Source: Prorocentrum cordatum (lineage: Eukaryota > Sar > Dinophyceae > Prorocentrales > Prorocentraceae). From it: 55,000 nucleotides of DNA. The position numbers and the translations under genes were made by a program. This document shows, piece by piece, positions 1 to 10,651 of the stretch. The notes below the pieces were generated by a model. That model worked only from the letters and a program-made list of their open reading frames with translations, was not told the origin of the DNA and ran no database searches. The first letter of the stretch is position 1; each line of letters begins with the position of its first letter. The stretch lies in NCBI GenBank assembly GCA_963575745.1, contig CAUYUJ010017904.1:286508-341507 (forward strand), read 5' to 3'.

Positions 1-60
1 GCCTTCCGCCTTCTCGGACGGTCGGCGCCCTCGCGTCACCACCTTGCGCACGTTGCCAGG

Positions 61-136
61 AGGAGCAGGAGGAGGAGGAGGAGGAGGAGGAGGAGGAGGA
101 GGAGGAGGAAAAGGACCCTGACGACGACGATGCCGA

Positions 137-224
<88 letters not shown>

Positions 225-226
225 TG
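61..226. repeat. GGA and GAC trinucleotide microsatellites
   Basis: Near-pure GGA repeats at about 61-110 are followed by near-pure GAC repeats at about 123-223. The open frames across them encode only poly-Thr, poly-Val or poly-Leu and are artefacts of the repeat. Confidence 0.95.
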
Positions 227-362
227 CGGCGACCAGCGCCCACGAGCCCCGCGGGCGTGTCCAGGGGCGCCCCCCCCGGGGGCAGCCGCGAGGCGCCCAG
301 GTGCACACGCCTCCCCGCGTCTGGGGCCGTCCATGAGAATCGGCCAGGGTGTAAATTGAAAA

Positions 363-474
363 TGGGCCGTCTTCTGGGGGCCCCATGCTGAACAAAAAAC
401 ACCAGGCATCGCATAGCTGGCCGTCTTCTGGGGAGCCCCATGCTGAACAAAAAGCACCAGGCATCGGATAGACG
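363..474. repeat. Tandem duplication of a ~55-bp unit
   Basis: Two copies lie back to back. Each begins at a GGCCGTCTTCTGGGG motif and contains CCCCATGCTGAACAAAAA followed by CACCAGGCATCG. They differ at only a few positions, so the duplication is recent. No coding role is visible. Confidence 0.85.
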
Positions 475-835
475 GGTTTTTGGGCTGAGCGATGCGAGGC
501 CGCCCAGGGGGGTTTGGGCGCAGGCTCCAAGGTACACCTGTCCGCGCGCCTTTTGCACGCGTCCATCCGGTGCAGCATACTCCCTCGGGGGTGGCCCAGG
601 GATGACCCGTGCCCGATCTCTGCTCGGAATGCTCGTCGGGACGTTCGTCGACTGGCTGCCCGGGGGGCTGACTTTGGGCCGACGTGCGTTGCACGGTTGG
701 GGGCATTCGTCTGTGCCGAACATATGATTACGGTATTGGAGAGGCCAGACGGCTGGTGCCGCCGACCCTGATCGAAAGGGCTAGGAGTGGGGGGAGGAAG
801 CGGAGGATGAGGAAACATATGATTACGGTATTTCC

Positions 836-930
836 TTGCATCCGACGCGATGTCGACGCGGATTCGACGTGGATGCGACGTGGATTCGCAGCGGATGCGA
901 CGTGGATTCGACGTTGGGCACGGATCCAGC
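836..930. repeat. Minisatellite built on GATGCGACGTGGATTCGACG
   Basis: Variants of a ~12-bp motif (GATTCGACGTGG / GATGCGACGTGG) repeat about seven times. Just upstream, the string ACATATGATTACGGTATT occurs twice (about 720-737 and 814-831), flanking ~75 bp. Confidence 0.8.
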
Positions 931-1046
931 AGCGCGGATTGTGTCGCGGTGGGCCAGACAAGGTCCCCGAATATGCATCAGACTGGACAACCCGAGAGGT
1001 GGTGCGGGACGCGAGGCATGCATGTGTGTGACTCTATTGTGCCGAC

Positions 1047-1155
1047 TTGGCACCAGCGAGCGGAGCGGCGATCTCCGCCCAGGAGGAGCGCAAGCACCTG
1101 CCCGCGAAGGAGGACTTTCACTTCACGGTGATCTCGGGCTTCAGGACTCGGAGAG
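1047..1155 (+). CDS. Putative exon, unknown protein
   Basis: An open stretch in the frame of position 1047 has strongly GC-ending codons and ordinary composition, including the segments SAQEERKHLPAKED and FHFTVISGF. No start or stop belongs to it, so it would be an internal exon. Neither splice boundary is certain. No family is recognised. It is called only from codon bias and composition, and the partner exons were not found. Confidence 0.35.
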
Positions 1156-1326
1156 ACAGATCACGACCCCCGCGTGCCACATGTCGCTCTCGCGGCAGAG
1201 GTTCTCGTCGCTCCTCGACGTCGTCCTTTTTGGGTGGTGGGCGCTTCTGGAGGTCCTCGTCACCACGGCTGGACACAGATCGAACGCCTAGCCAGGTTGG
1301 ACCCTGGGAGGGAGGGGTCCAGTCAC

Positions 1327-1484
1327 GAGGAGGAAAAACACCAGACACAATTAATCGTTGATTTCCCACGGGGATATGGGAAAACATGGGAAGTGGGGGG
1401 GAGGACGACAATCCAAAATATGGAAAAAGATGAGGAATCCTGTTATTTGTGTCTATTTATTTGTGTGTCCCAGGGCCCCTTCAT
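1327..1484. mobile_element. M10 repeat element, copy a
   Basis: This AT-richer ~160-bp block runs from GAGGAGGAAAAACACCAGAC to GTGTGTCCCAGGGCCCCTTC. A clear relative lies at 23363-23539, where it is inserted in another repeat with a 6-bp target duplication. Confidence 0.7.
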
Positions 1485-1591
1485 CAGGGTCTGATTCGGG
1501 GTTGAGCGGAGTTTGGAGCGAAGCTCTTCTGAGCCTAGACCCCACGTGTCGCTAAAGTAGCACGCGACGGAGTGTTTTGGTGCAGTCTTTG

Positions 1592-1682
1592 GCTCGTCGA
1601 CGCGCTCCCCGGGCCTAAGGCCATCGAAAACTGCTCAGGACGAAAAGCTGGCCCTGGGGAAGGGGTCGAGATCCCCAATGGC
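1592..1682. repeat. M15 dispersed repeat copy
   Basis: The block carries TCAGGACGAAAAGCTGGCC and CTGGGGAAGGGGTC. The same order of motifs recurs, in either orientation, near 31510, 50115, 52530 and 54330, usually inside or next to introns. Confidence 0.6.
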
Positions 1683-2356
1683 CCACGCCACGAAAAAAAT
1701 GCGACGTCGGAGGGCCACGTCACGAAAAACAATGCGATGTGCAGCGTTCTAGTGCAGCACGGCTTCGGCCGAGCTGGGCGGGCTTCGGCCGAGCTGAGCA
1801 GCCCCCCAACCTGACTGACGTCACGCCAGGGCGAAGGCTCCCAGGCTCATCGAGAGCAGAAGGGGCTTCGACATGCGAATGCAGCGTGCACGAGAGCGCC
1901 CACGGCACGGCACAATGTTTCCATTCGACGCCAGGTTTTCCTAGTGTCGCCGCGCCGGGATTCGACGCGGACAGCGCCGCGATGGGACCGAGAATGTCCC
2001 AAAAATGCCGCGTAATTTCTCCCCCTCCTGCCAGTTCTCCGGCGACCAGATTCGTTCGATTCGCCAGCACCATACCTCGCGACCCCTTTCTGCATTGTTT
2101 GTTGCTGGCGGCCCTTGGCGCCCTGGAAGCAGCCTCTGGAGGCACAGAGTGTTGAAGAACCTCCCGCGCGATATCTTCGAGACCCTGGAGGTCTGGGTCC
2201 TCCTCATCAACCCCTCCTGGGTTGCGTTCTGTCCAGAATGATTGCAGGGGATTCTGGCCGAGACGGCGAGCACCGCCCACGAGTCTCAAGAAGGAAGGCC
2301 AGAGTCCAAGAGCAGTAGTTTCGAACCTCGGTCCTCGCTTCCCTGTCCCCCCAGCC

Positions 2357-2475
2357 CCTGCGGCGCCTCGCCCCAGGACGCGCTCGGTGGAGGGCATCAA
2401 CGACATACTCAAGATCCAGAAGCACTACAACGACGCCGGCGTCTCCCCCACCTGGCGCCCCAGGGGCTGGGCTTG
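2357..2475 (+). CDS. Putative exon, unknown protein
   Basis: The upstream TCCTCGCTTCCCTGTCCCCC tract ending in CAG is a textbook acceptor. The frame that follows reads AAPRPRTRSVEGINDILKIQ, then KHYNDAGVSPTWRPRG, with mostly C or G in third positions. The exon probably ends near a GG-rich boundary at about 2465-2475, before a run of GAC-type repeats. No domain is recognised. Neighbouring exons were not identified, so the gene is only partly visible. Confidence 0.45.
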
Positions 2476-2914
2476 GCTACGACTGCGTCGACGGCGACAT
2501 TGTCGACGACGACGACAACGACGACGAAAGTGACCGCGTCGTCGATCTCGTTCTCCTACTCATTCCCCGCCCCCCAGCGCGTGGAGGGGGAGAGTGGCGG
2601 GAGGAGGTGAGCGAGAAGGAGGATTCGTTGGAGATCCAGAGCTTGAAACTTGAGAAAGCCTCATCAGCGATTGCGCTGCCAACCTCAACTTAGCTGTATC
2701 AATCTGGATGTACACACTCGAGGGTGAGCCCCATTTTGACCCCCCCCCCTTCATCCGCATAGCTGCTGCAGGCTGCCCCGTTTCGCCTTATCAAGTGACA
2801 CCAGGGAGTGGACCCCCAAACGTACCTTCGTGTAGGACTGCGAGTAGCATACGTGTGGACTCCATGCGCTTGGAAACCTACAGTCGAGCATCTGATTAAG
2901 AAACCTCCCCCCGA

Positions 2915-3060
2915 GAAGCTGGGCCAGCGTTTCTGATCCAACTTGGCATAAAGCTGGCCCAGTTTCTTGAGCGCGTTCGCCCTCCAGCATCAACAAGAGA
3001 ACTTGGCCCAGGCATGTTTCAGGATACTGTCAGGAAGCTGGCCCAGTGTCTTGACACTTC
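2915..3060. repeat. Short tandem repeat around GCTGGCCCAG
   Basis: The motif AGCTGGCCCAG (or CTTGGCCCAG) recurs four times at 30-60 bp spacing, each near TTTCTTGA or TGTCTTGA. No gene is seen between 2480 and 3330 otherwise. Confidence 0.6.
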
Positions 3061-3129
3061 CCAAACTTTGCTTGCACTTCAGGGCACTTGATTCTGGAAG
3101 AAGGAACTGGGGACGGGGTTACGGTCTGG

Positions 3130-3305
3130 CGGCCATGTCGTCACAGTCGCCGCCTCGCCGCCGCCCGTCTTCTCGGCCTGGTTGCCGGTCTGGCGGCTAT
3201 TTTGTCGCCGTTGCCGCCCCGTCGCCGCCTCGTCGCCGCCCGTCGTCTCAGCCTGGTGATCGGTGTGGCGGCTATGTTGTCGCCGTCGCCGCCCAGTCGC
3301 CAACT
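3130..3305. repeat. ~80-bp GC-rich tandem repeat, 2+ copies
   Basis: Two and a half copies of a unit contain GCCGCCTCGCCGCCGCCCGT and GGCGGCTAT.TTGTCGCCGT. The frame is open on both strands because of the bias, not because it is coding. Confidence 0.75.
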
Positions 3306-3902
3306 TGTCACGGTTTTGCATTATTTGCGCCACATAGATTGCACCACCTGGATTGCACGACGTGGACTCCCCTCTCTAGAAGTGAACTAGATTCTATGCC
3401 CCCCACCCCTCAGGGATTACCACTCCCCCCTGGGGTAGTGCAATTTACCTATGATTACGCCTCCTTGCTCATTTTCCTTATGAATTTGTACCATCCCAGC
3501 TAGTCCTGGTATCGCGCTCCCCCCCTCGCCCCTGTCAAATAATACAATGCGGTGCACATGCGTTGATCTATGACGAGCTGAACGGACGACCCCTTTTTAT
3601 GAAATAGTACCATGCGGGCCACATGCGCGAGCACAATATGAAATCCTTCCAAAACCTTTTGTTTTCGTTGCGATTTCAGTGCGAAAACATAAACAACCCA
3701 AGGGTTGTTCAACAAGTTTTCAATATTTCATCCCGCGCGGTCTTGCGGATCCCTAGGAAACCCACTTTTTTTCCTGTCCAAGGAGGCCTTCGCGCGCGCA
3801 TGTCGAATTTATTCCAATGCCCTCTCGCGCTCGCCAGAGGCATGATCCCTGTCAAATAGTTCCATGCAGGGCACCGTCATCGTCATCATTGCCGCCGGGG
3901 GC

Positions 3903-4212
3903 GTCGTGATCATTCTCGTCGTCGTTTGTCGACGCCGTTGTCCGCACGCACTGTCTCCCGCAAGTTGGGTTTTGCTCGCGCGGCGAGCGTCCGCGCGCCA
4001 ATGGACACGATGAAATTTTCGAAGGAGCTCCACGCTGCAACTGGACTCGTGACCTTATGGGTTCTGCCAACCACCGCATCGTCGTTTGTCGACACTGTCG
4101 TCCGCGCTGTCTCCCGCAGGATGGACCTTGCCCGCGCCACGAGGGCCCGCGTGCCACTGAGATCGATGAAATTTGCGGACGAGTTTCACGCTGTAACTGC
4201 AGTCGCGACCTT
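3903..4212. repeat. ~150-bp tandem duplication inside the macro-repeat
   Basis: The segments 3903-4056 and 4070-4212 share TCGTCGTTTGTCGAC, CTGTCTCCCGCA, and GATGAAATTT followed by CGAGCT or CGAGTT. They are two diverged copies of the same block. Confidence 0.7.
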
Positions 4213-4254
4213 CTGAGTTTTGCAGGCCCAGATGCGGGCGGGAGGGCCCACGTA

Positions 4255-4370
4255 GAGTGCACCACAAAGATTGCAGCTCATCGGTTGCATACCATAGATC
4301 GCAATACATAGACTGCACAACCGAGATCGCGCCGCATACATTGCACCACATAGACCGCGCCGCGTAGAAT
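4255..4370. repeat. CACATAG minisatellite, array 1
   Basis: Units resembling ATTGCACCACATAGACCG repeat with ACATAGACTGCACAAC variants. The array sits at the end of the first macro-repeat copy. Confidence 0.8.
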
Positions 4371-4929
4371 TTCCTGTTTCCAAACAGGGACTGCGATTTC
4401 TCCCCCCGGGAGGTTTATCCGCGATCTTTGGGGATGTGCAAATTCCATACTACTCTGTCCCACCATTCATTTGACATACATCGTCATATCACCTCATCCT
4501 AACCGCGTTCGCCCTCCGACCCCGTGCAAGCACTTCGGTGCGCGCGCGTTCGTTTGTTGCAAATCACACATTTGCAAGGCACCATTGCAACAAATGACGA
4601 AGTCCACACGCGCGCATCGTCGCGCGAGCATGCCATAATCTTTCCAGAACTTACAAAGGTTTCGTGAACATGTGAAACTTACGGGGTCGTCCCGAAAACA
4701 CGTGCAGCAGAAGGTTTCAAACAAGCCTGCGTTCGCGCGCTCTGACATTTTGCTTAGAAAACCATTGTTGCCAAAATTTTCATCACATGCGACCAAGCGG
4801 GCCTCATCGCGCGCGCATGTCCTTGAGCGCGTGCAAGCGTGCGGGGGGGGAGGGGGGGCGAGGGGCGATCCTAGTCAAATGATACCACGCGGGCCAGTCG
4901 CGCGCGTCGGCCGCGCGCGCATATCGAAG

Positions 4930-5325
4930 CGTTGTCCAAAACCTCCGTCACCAAGACGTGGACAGGATCATCGTCATTGGCGCGATCAGCATCGGCGCTG
5001 TCATTGGCCTTGACGTCGTCAGTGTCACCATCGCCACCAGCATCGCTACGATCATCGTCGTGTCTGCCGTCGCCGGCGTCGCCATGATACCGCCCCCGCC
5101 CGAGTCACCGAATCGCAGTGAAATTCCCGCGCGCACGCGTGGCCCGCGAGACGCGCTGGGAAATGCCCGGTGGTCAACGCCACCGCGGCAGCGTCGGTCG
5201 CGACAGACTCGCTGGCCGCTTTGCGCGCGAACCAGCGCGAAGCAGTCATCGCAATCGCGCAGCATGGGTTTTGCAAATCGAGTTGCGGGTGGGTGGGTGG
5301 TGTGGTTGCGCGAGCAGTGATGTTG
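4930..5325. repeat. Macro-repeat core, copy 1
   Basis: The core contains CATCGTCATTGGCGCGATCA, GTCATTGGCCTT, CGTCGCCATGATACCG, and GCAGTCATCGCAATCGC followed by CATGGGTTTTGCAA. The same order appears in the other two cores. Confidence 0.75.
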
Positions 5326-5349
5326 ACAACGTCGAATTATAACAAGAGT

Positions 5350-5545
5350 TGCACCACATAGACGGCACCACATAGACCGCACAACGTACATCGCATATTG
5401 CACCACATAGGGCACAACATCGATCGTACAACATAGACTGCACAACATCGATCGCACAACATAGATTGCGCAACGTACACCGTTATAGCGCCACGCACAC
5501 AGCACACCGCGCTCATTGCATAACATACTTGCACCACATAGTGTT
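5350..5545. repeat. CACATAG minisatellite, array 2
   Basis: The longest of these arrays is built of alternating TTGCACCACATAGA and GCACAACATAGA units. Confidence 0.85.
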
Positions 5546-5969
5546 TCTTTCCATTTCTGAGCTGACATTAGGATCTACCATCCCACCTCTGGAAATATCG
5601 CCTTCTGATAGTGCAATTTACATACTTATTGTTGATATTTTTTGTATCGTGCCAGCCAGGCCAGCATCAACGCCCCCTCCCCCCCAGTCGTCCCTGACAC
5701 ATGATACTACGCGTGCGCATGTGTTGTATCAGAATCATTCGCCAGCAACATTTCAATACAACAGAAACGTAACAACTTTCATATGCGCGCGCCGTCGCGC
5801 GCGCATGCTGAAATATTTAAAAATTCTTCCTGTTTCGTTAGAAAATCGAAATCGCGTTCCCTGGCAGCTTATCTGAACATTGGCTTTGCAGCATTACGTG
5901 TCCAAGAGATCTGCGCGCCGCTCTAGTTAATTCTTACGAAAACCAATGGTTTTCAATATCTTCATCCAG

Positions 5970-6305
5970 TGCGGCGCCGTCATTGGCCTTGCCGTCGTCA
6001 TTGTTTTTTGTAGCCGGCATCACTAATGTCATCATCGTGTCTGCCGTTGTCAACGTCGCCATGATACCGCGCACGTCCAAGTCACCGACTCGCTAAAGTG
6101 CCCGCGCGTCAGTGCGGCCAGCGAAACGCGCTGGGAAGTGCCAGTCGGTCGCGTGATTTGTGCCAAACTAAGTGGCCGCTGCTCGCACGAGCCTGTGCGC
6201 GCTAGTGCGGCCGCAGCGACGCGCCAGCCAGAGCCAAGCAGTGATCGCAATCGCGGCCGCATGGGTTTTGCAAGCCACGTTTCGGGCGGGCGGGTGGGAT
6301 CGATG
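5970..6305. repeat. Macro-repeat core, copy 2
   Basis: This is the same motif order as copy 1, with a short insertion around TTTTTTGTAGCCGG. It is followed by only a vestigial CACATAG tail (6305-6345). Confidence 0.7.
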
Positions 6306-6884
6306 TGAACTGCACTACGTAGACTGTGTACCACATCGGTTCTGTCTTGTAGACAGAGACTAGGTTTTACCCCCCTGGATTATCCGCCCCCCCTGGAGTA
6401 GTACGAGTTACACGAGTCCGCCCACCGTCCATCTTAAGTAGGAATTCGTTCCACCCCCGCCAGGCCGGTATCGATCCCCCTCTTCATCCCTAAAACCATT
6501 TGCTGTTCAAAAATAGTTTGCCAGATAATATGATAAGGTTCGTACGCGCGCGCCAAAATCGTTCAACAACCTTCGGTTCCTCTATGGTCTCACATGTGAG
6601 TTTTCCGCACATTTGTAAAAACTGGTTTCGCAACATTTTGTTCCAAAAATCTGCGCGCGCGCACTTTTGCGACTTCGTACGAACACCTTGCATTGTTCAA
6701 CATGTTCATGAAAAGCCACGAAACGGACTTCCCGCGCGCGCATTTCAAATCATTCGAACGCCCTTGCGCGCGTGCTGGCGGGGGGGGGGATGGGGGGCAG
6801 GATCCCGGTCAAGAAAACCATGCGTGCCACTCGCGCCCGTCGAGTGGGCGTGCATGCCAAAATCTTTCCAAAGCTTTCATCACC

Positions 6885-7280
6885 GGCGCGTGGACACAAT
6901 CATCGTCATTTGAGTGATCAGCATTGGCGACGTGATTGGCCTTGCCTTCGTCATCACCACCATCGCCACCAGCATCGCCAGTATCACTTTCGTGTGTGCC
7001 TTTGTCGACGTCGCCGTGATACCGTGTCCGCCACCGATTCGCACGGAAGTAATTGCCCGCGCGCCTTCGCGGGCTGCGGGACCAATTGGGGACCCCCCAT
7101 CGGCCAGGACCGCCTCGGCCGTGTCGGTCGCGCCAGACTAGCTGGCCGCTGTGCGCGCGGGCCTGTGCTCGCCAGCGCGGCCGCAACGATGTGCCAGCAG
7201 ACAGCGCCAAGCAGTCATCGCAATCGCCGCCGCATGGGTTTTGCGAACCAAATTGCGGGTTGGCGGAGGGTGTGATTGAG
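6885..7280. repeat. Macro-repeat core, copy 3
   Basis: The core carries CATCGTCATTTGAGTGATCA, GATTGGCCTTGCC and GCAGTCATCGCAATCGCCGC in the same order as copies 1 and 2. Confidence 0.75.
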
Positions 7281-7324
7281 CGAGGGAGCAATGAATTTGA
7301 CAACCGCATGCTCTGCAAGGTGAT

Positions 7325-7520
7325 TCCGCACCACGTGGATTGCACCACATAGCCGGCACAACGTACATCGCGCAACATACATTGCACCACGTGGATGGCA
7401 TCGTATCTATTGCACAACATCGGTCGCACAATATAGATTGCACAAAGTAGATTGCACCACGTAGGTTGGGTTCCACCGCGTAGACTGCACCGCGTATTTG
7501 GCGCCACGCAACTTGGACCA
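7325..7520. repeat. CACATAG minisatellite, array 3
   Basis: ATTGCACCACATAG and GCACAACATCGG variants form the tail of the last macro-repeat copy. Confidence 0.85.
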
Positions 7521-7737
7521 CCACAAGTCCTGTCCCACAGCGATTGCACAATATGGGTTTCTAGAGCACAAACAGTTTGGGGCCCGCATTTCCGGCTGCA
7601 GGCTCGTGGAATGGCCATGGCTGGCCAAGCGCCGACGGGCGAGCGCGGCACACGGGCCGGCCAGTGCGGCCCAGGCCGCAGTCATCACGGTGGTGCGTGC
7701 ACCTTCTGGGTGAGGGCTGGAGTCTCGGGACGATCGA

Positions 7738-7915
7738 AATGGGTACGGAAAGAATGGGTACGATGCCCAACAGCAGTTCCTGGTCATTTTGAACAGGATT
7801 CGCTGTCCGCGCCGCCGCAGACGTTGTCCACTGAAGACAGAAAGCCGCCTGCCTGACAGCGGCCGCTGTCGGTTTGGGACAACATTTGTTGTTGGGCACT
7901 GTACCCATTTACCCA
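7738..7915. mobile_element. M7 MITE-like element, copy a
   Basis: Its inverted ends are AATGGGTACGATGCCCAACA and TGTTGGGCACTGTACCCATT. The interior has TTCGCTGTCCGCGCCGCCGC and GACAGCGGCCGCTGTCGG. A second copy lies at 13143-13316. Confidence 0.8.
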
Positions 7916-8380
7916 TGCCGGGCGTCCAAAGAATCAAGCAACCAAGACCATACCGGCCCATGCAGTCGAATCTGTATATCGGTCCATGCAACATCGGGCC
8001 AGGCCTGGATACACGAAATACCATTCCAAATCACCAGAGCAAGAACGTTCAAAACATCAACAACGGCCCAGTGCGGGAGGCAGGCCATAGCGGCCCAAGT
8101 CGCCAAAACCATATCGGTCCAACCAGCAACAGCCGAGGGCGGACAACAGGCTGCAGAGGTCCGAGGAGTTGTTTGAAGTTCGAGAGGAATGAGCGCGGAA
8201 CTGAGGCAATGGTCGCAGTTTGAAAATTGTCCGCCCTTCATCCGTGTATGTCCTGGGGGCGTTGGACACGAAAACGTGTGGCGCTAAGACGAAAACAACA
8301 TTCAGGAGACGGCCCTTCCTCCTCCGTGCAGCTGTTGGAAGTACCGAGCGTCAGGATCACAAGCTGCGAGGACGATTCGG
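7916..8380. other. No gene recognised
   Basis: The stretch holds degenerate repeats of a CATATCGGTCCAACC-like motif (about 7940-8130) and a GC-rich flank. The open frames lack convincing codon bias. Confidence 0.5.
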
Positions 8381-8384
8381 GCGA

Positions 8385-8665
8385 AATGCCCAGATCCCCC
8401 TGCCGACGCGTCTGGTTGCGAGACGAGTGGGGGTCGTACGGCGCCAGAGTCGGCGGCGACGACGGCGGATTCAGACCTCCAGCGCCTCGATGTCTTCGCG
8501 GCGAGGGCCCCAGGATCTCCCGGCTCCCCCGGCGGGACCCGCTCCTCGCTCCGAGCCGTCCTGCGGGCGAGTCTGGGCTTCCCCAGGCGCCGCAGCTTGG
8601 TGGCCAGAGGCACGATGGCGCCGCTCGGTTGGTGTCGGGACGCCGTGGGGTTCCTGTGCTCACCG
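8385..8665 (-). CDS. Putative minus-strand exon, unknown protein
   Basis: On the minus strand, the frame beginning GEHRNPTASRHQPSGAIVPL and continuing ATKLRRLGKPRLARRTARSE has fairly GC-ending codons and no stop. Overlapping frames on both strands are also open because of the base composition, so the strand is not secure. A copy of M11 lies directly upstream on this strand, which would fit an intron. No family is recognised. Confidence 0.3.
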
Positions 8666-8685
8666 AGCGCGTTCCACTGCCCGCA

Positions 8686-8815
8686 AAGTGCCCACTCGCA
8701 CACGTCCGACAAGCACATGCCTGCTTCGATGTAATTTCTCGCAGGCCCCCCCTGGCGGATCCAGGCCATCTTGCGAGTGGCCACCTGCCCAGTCGTGGTA
8801 CGCGCTCGTCTATGT
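8686..8815. mobile_element. M11 MITE-like element, copy a
   Basis: The block carries CGCAAAGTGCCCACTCGCA on the left and TTGCGAGTGGCCACCT on the right, ending in a CGCGCTCGTC boundary. Copies recur at 23646-23792 and 45879-46023. Confidence 0.75.
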
Positions 8816-8876
8816 AAACGCCCACTGGCCCAGTGTTCTCCACTGTGAGGGCCGCGCCCCTCGCCTCGCCCACCTC

Positions 8877-9076
8877 TTTGCGGCGCGCAGGAGGGGGGGG
8901 TGGAGGGATGGGGGGAGAGGCTTCGTAGAAGGAGGCTGCTTCTTGGAAGGCGCTGGCCTGACATCTATAGAGGAGGACCGCGCCTTCTGAGGACCAGGGG
9001 TGCTTCTAGGAAGCCCTCCCCCCCCCACCCCCCACCCCCCTCCTGCTCGTGGCTGACGCTCCTGCTCGCCGCCAGC
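8877..9076. mobile_element. M3 fold-back MITE, copy a
   Basis: The left arm has TTTGCGGCGCGC, then GGCTTCGTAGAAGGAGGCTG. The right arm has GCCTTCTGAGGACC and GCTTCTAGGAAGCCCTCCC, with GCCGCCAG at the far edge. Closer copies at 44502-44703 and 45288-45464 lie inside introns of another gene. Confidence 0.7.
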
Positions 9077-9182
9077 ACGCCCGCCGCACGACCACCCCCC
9101 GCAAGGTACGTCGACAATGAGTGCCCCGAGGAGTACCGCAAGCTCGGCCTGCAGGTCGTGCCGGCAGGCTGCCCCGTAGCAG
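9077..9182 (+). CDS. Putative exon, unknown protein
   Basis: Directly after an M3 element that ends in CAG, the plus strand reads a GC3-rich segment with RYVDNECPEEYRKLGLQVVP followed by AGCPVAG. The upstream LTLLLAASTPAA part resembles a hydrophobic leader but overlaps the element end, so it may not be translated. Two or three cysteines are present and no family is recognised. The exon probably ends near a GCAG|GGGC boundary at about 9182. Confidence 0.4.
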
Positions 9183-9283
9183 GGGCGGTCTCTCTCGTGG
9201 GGGGTCGCGGCCCTGCGCGGCGCGGCGCGGCGCGGTCCCTGGGGGCATTCGGAGGGCTCCGACGGCGTCCCTGGGAGCCAGCG

Positions 9284-9439
9284 TTAAGTCGGGCATGCCC
9301 CGCCACAGGAGGAGTATTCAAAAATGGTTAACGAATTCGTATGGGGACGATCCTTCTGCTGTTTTTGACATTTTCTGGTTGTTTGACTATTTGCATGTTC
9401 CTTCCAAAATCCGCCTCTAGGGGAACGTGCCCGACCTAG
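9284..9439. mobile_element. M5 MITE with 8-bp target duplication, copy a
   Basis: The ends TAAGTCGGGCATGCCCC and GGAACGTGCCCGACCTAG are imperfect inverted repeats. The element is bounded on both sides by AGCCAGCG (9276-9283 and 9440-9447), a perfect 8-bp target-site duplication. Confidence 0.85.
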
Positions 9440-9447
9440 AGCCAGCG

Positions 9448-10240
9448 ATAAGACGTCGGCGCCGAGCCACGTACACGAGCATGCTGTTCCAGTTTGCGAG
9501 GTCACCCTCGTGTCACGAGCGCTCGCACCATGCGCTGTTTCGAAAGCCACGCAGGCGACGGAAGGAAGCAGGTTCGACTGTGCTGGCAGTCGCGCGTAAG
9601 CTTCCCGCGGAAGGTCGCGCGTAAGCGCCTTCTTCTCCACGCGGTGCCCCTCGCTGGCGGCCCGCGGAAGCCGCGGCGTAAGGTCGCTATGTCTTCTCGC
9701 GTAAGGCCCTTTTCTTTTCGTCACTCACGTGAGTCCATGCAAGCGTACGTCTTTGCTTCGCTGCTGAGCCTTCGAACGCCGGCCTTCTGGAGACCTTTGG
9801 GAGGCATCTGGGAGTCTTTGGAAGCCCCGCGGGGACCTCGCAGGAGGCCAGAGACATCCAAAGACACCTCCGCAGGACCTCTGGAGACCTCGGCAGAGGA
9901 GACTGGTCGGCGACTCGATGGACAGAGAATTTCCGTCGCGATTTAACCCGAGACGCTGGAGGTCCCAAGACACCCAGCGGCTCAATCAAATCGGGACGGC
10001 CTGTTTTTTTTAAAACATTTTTCTGTCACTGGGGGCCAGTGCTAGGCCGCAGAACCGTCAAGAAACAATTCGAGATGAAGCCCCCGCAGTGGGGGAAGGG
10101 GCCGAGAGGTCTGGTGGCACATACCTCGAAGATAAACGAGCCGCTGGGTGTCTGGGTTTCGAGACGCGGGAGGACTGACGAGATGGGTACGGCACGCGGG
10201 TGCCGCTCGCAGCGCGGACGATCGGGGAGGGACTCCAAGG
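9448..10240. other. No gene recognised
   Basis: GTAAG-rich, GC-rich unique sequence (9580-9720) is followed by degenerate GGAGACCTTTGGGAGG-type repeats (9775-9910). No frame is convincing. Confidence 0.4.
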
Positions 10241-10259
10241 GGGGGGGGCTGTCGTACAG

Positions 10260-10651
10260 ACAGCGTCACCTCGCGCATGCCGTTCTCGCAGCGGACGCCC
10301 CGCCTGGCGTTCCTCGGTCGGTCGATGTGTACGTAAGCGCGCGAAGATCTCCTTAGTTACTTGCCGTTGGGAACTGTGGATTTACGTGTCGGTCCGCCGG
10401 TTCTAGCCCACCACGCTTCGGTGCGACACGCTATCCACGTTCCAGGTCCCAAGCGTCAACGTCTCGAGTTTTTCCGAATCTCCCGCCCCGCGGAGCGGAG
10501 CGACACGCTATCCGCTCGCAGGGGCTGGGACCGCTGCGGCGACACGCTGAGCAACGGTTCCTGACCGTACCTGCTCGAGGTCGAGGGTGTGCCCATCTTC
10601 TCTGGCCGCGCGGTGCGCCTGGAAGCTGGGTACAGCCAAGACGCTGAATAA
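10260..10651 (+). CDS. Putative terminal exon pair split by an M6 element, unknown protein
   Basis: A GC3-rich exon runs from about 10260 to 10332 and ends at GTAC|GTAAGC, a strong donor. M6 follows. From 10571 the frame LLEVEGVPIFSGRAVRLEAG, YSQDAE and a TAA at 10649-10651 has the look of a last exon. GTAC occurs at both junctions. If the first exon is read as PPGVPRSVDVY the phase matches exactly. Its other frame (RMPFSQRTPRLAFLGRSM) has better codon bias but does not match. The frame of the first exon is therefore unresolved. Confidence 0.4.
10363..10570. mobile_element. M6 MITE, copy a
   Basis: The ends carry GCCGTTGGGAACTGTGG, then ACGTGTCGG on the left, and GGCGACACGCTGAGC, then GTTCCTGACCGTAC on the right. 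The internal GCGGAGCGGAGCGACACGCT is shared with copies at 21604, 47961 and 51960. Confidence 0.8.

Larger units (their letters stand above)
3330..7520. repeat. Macro-repeat region, ~1-kb units with CACATAG minisatellite tails
   Basis: The region has several degenerate copies of a large unit. Each unit has an AT-richer part with CGCGCGCG islands, then a conserved core (cores at 4930-5325, 5970-6305 and 6885-7280), then a minisatellite of TTGCACCACATAGA-type motifs. Some ORFs of up to 280 residues cross it. They change frame between copies and have poor codon bias, so they are not called as genes. Confidence 0.75.

Noticed and set aside
6809-7651. 280-residue minus-strand ORF in the macro-repeats
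   Set aside because: It crosses a repeat core and the CACATAG minisatellite, has weak codon bias, and is not kept open in the other copies.
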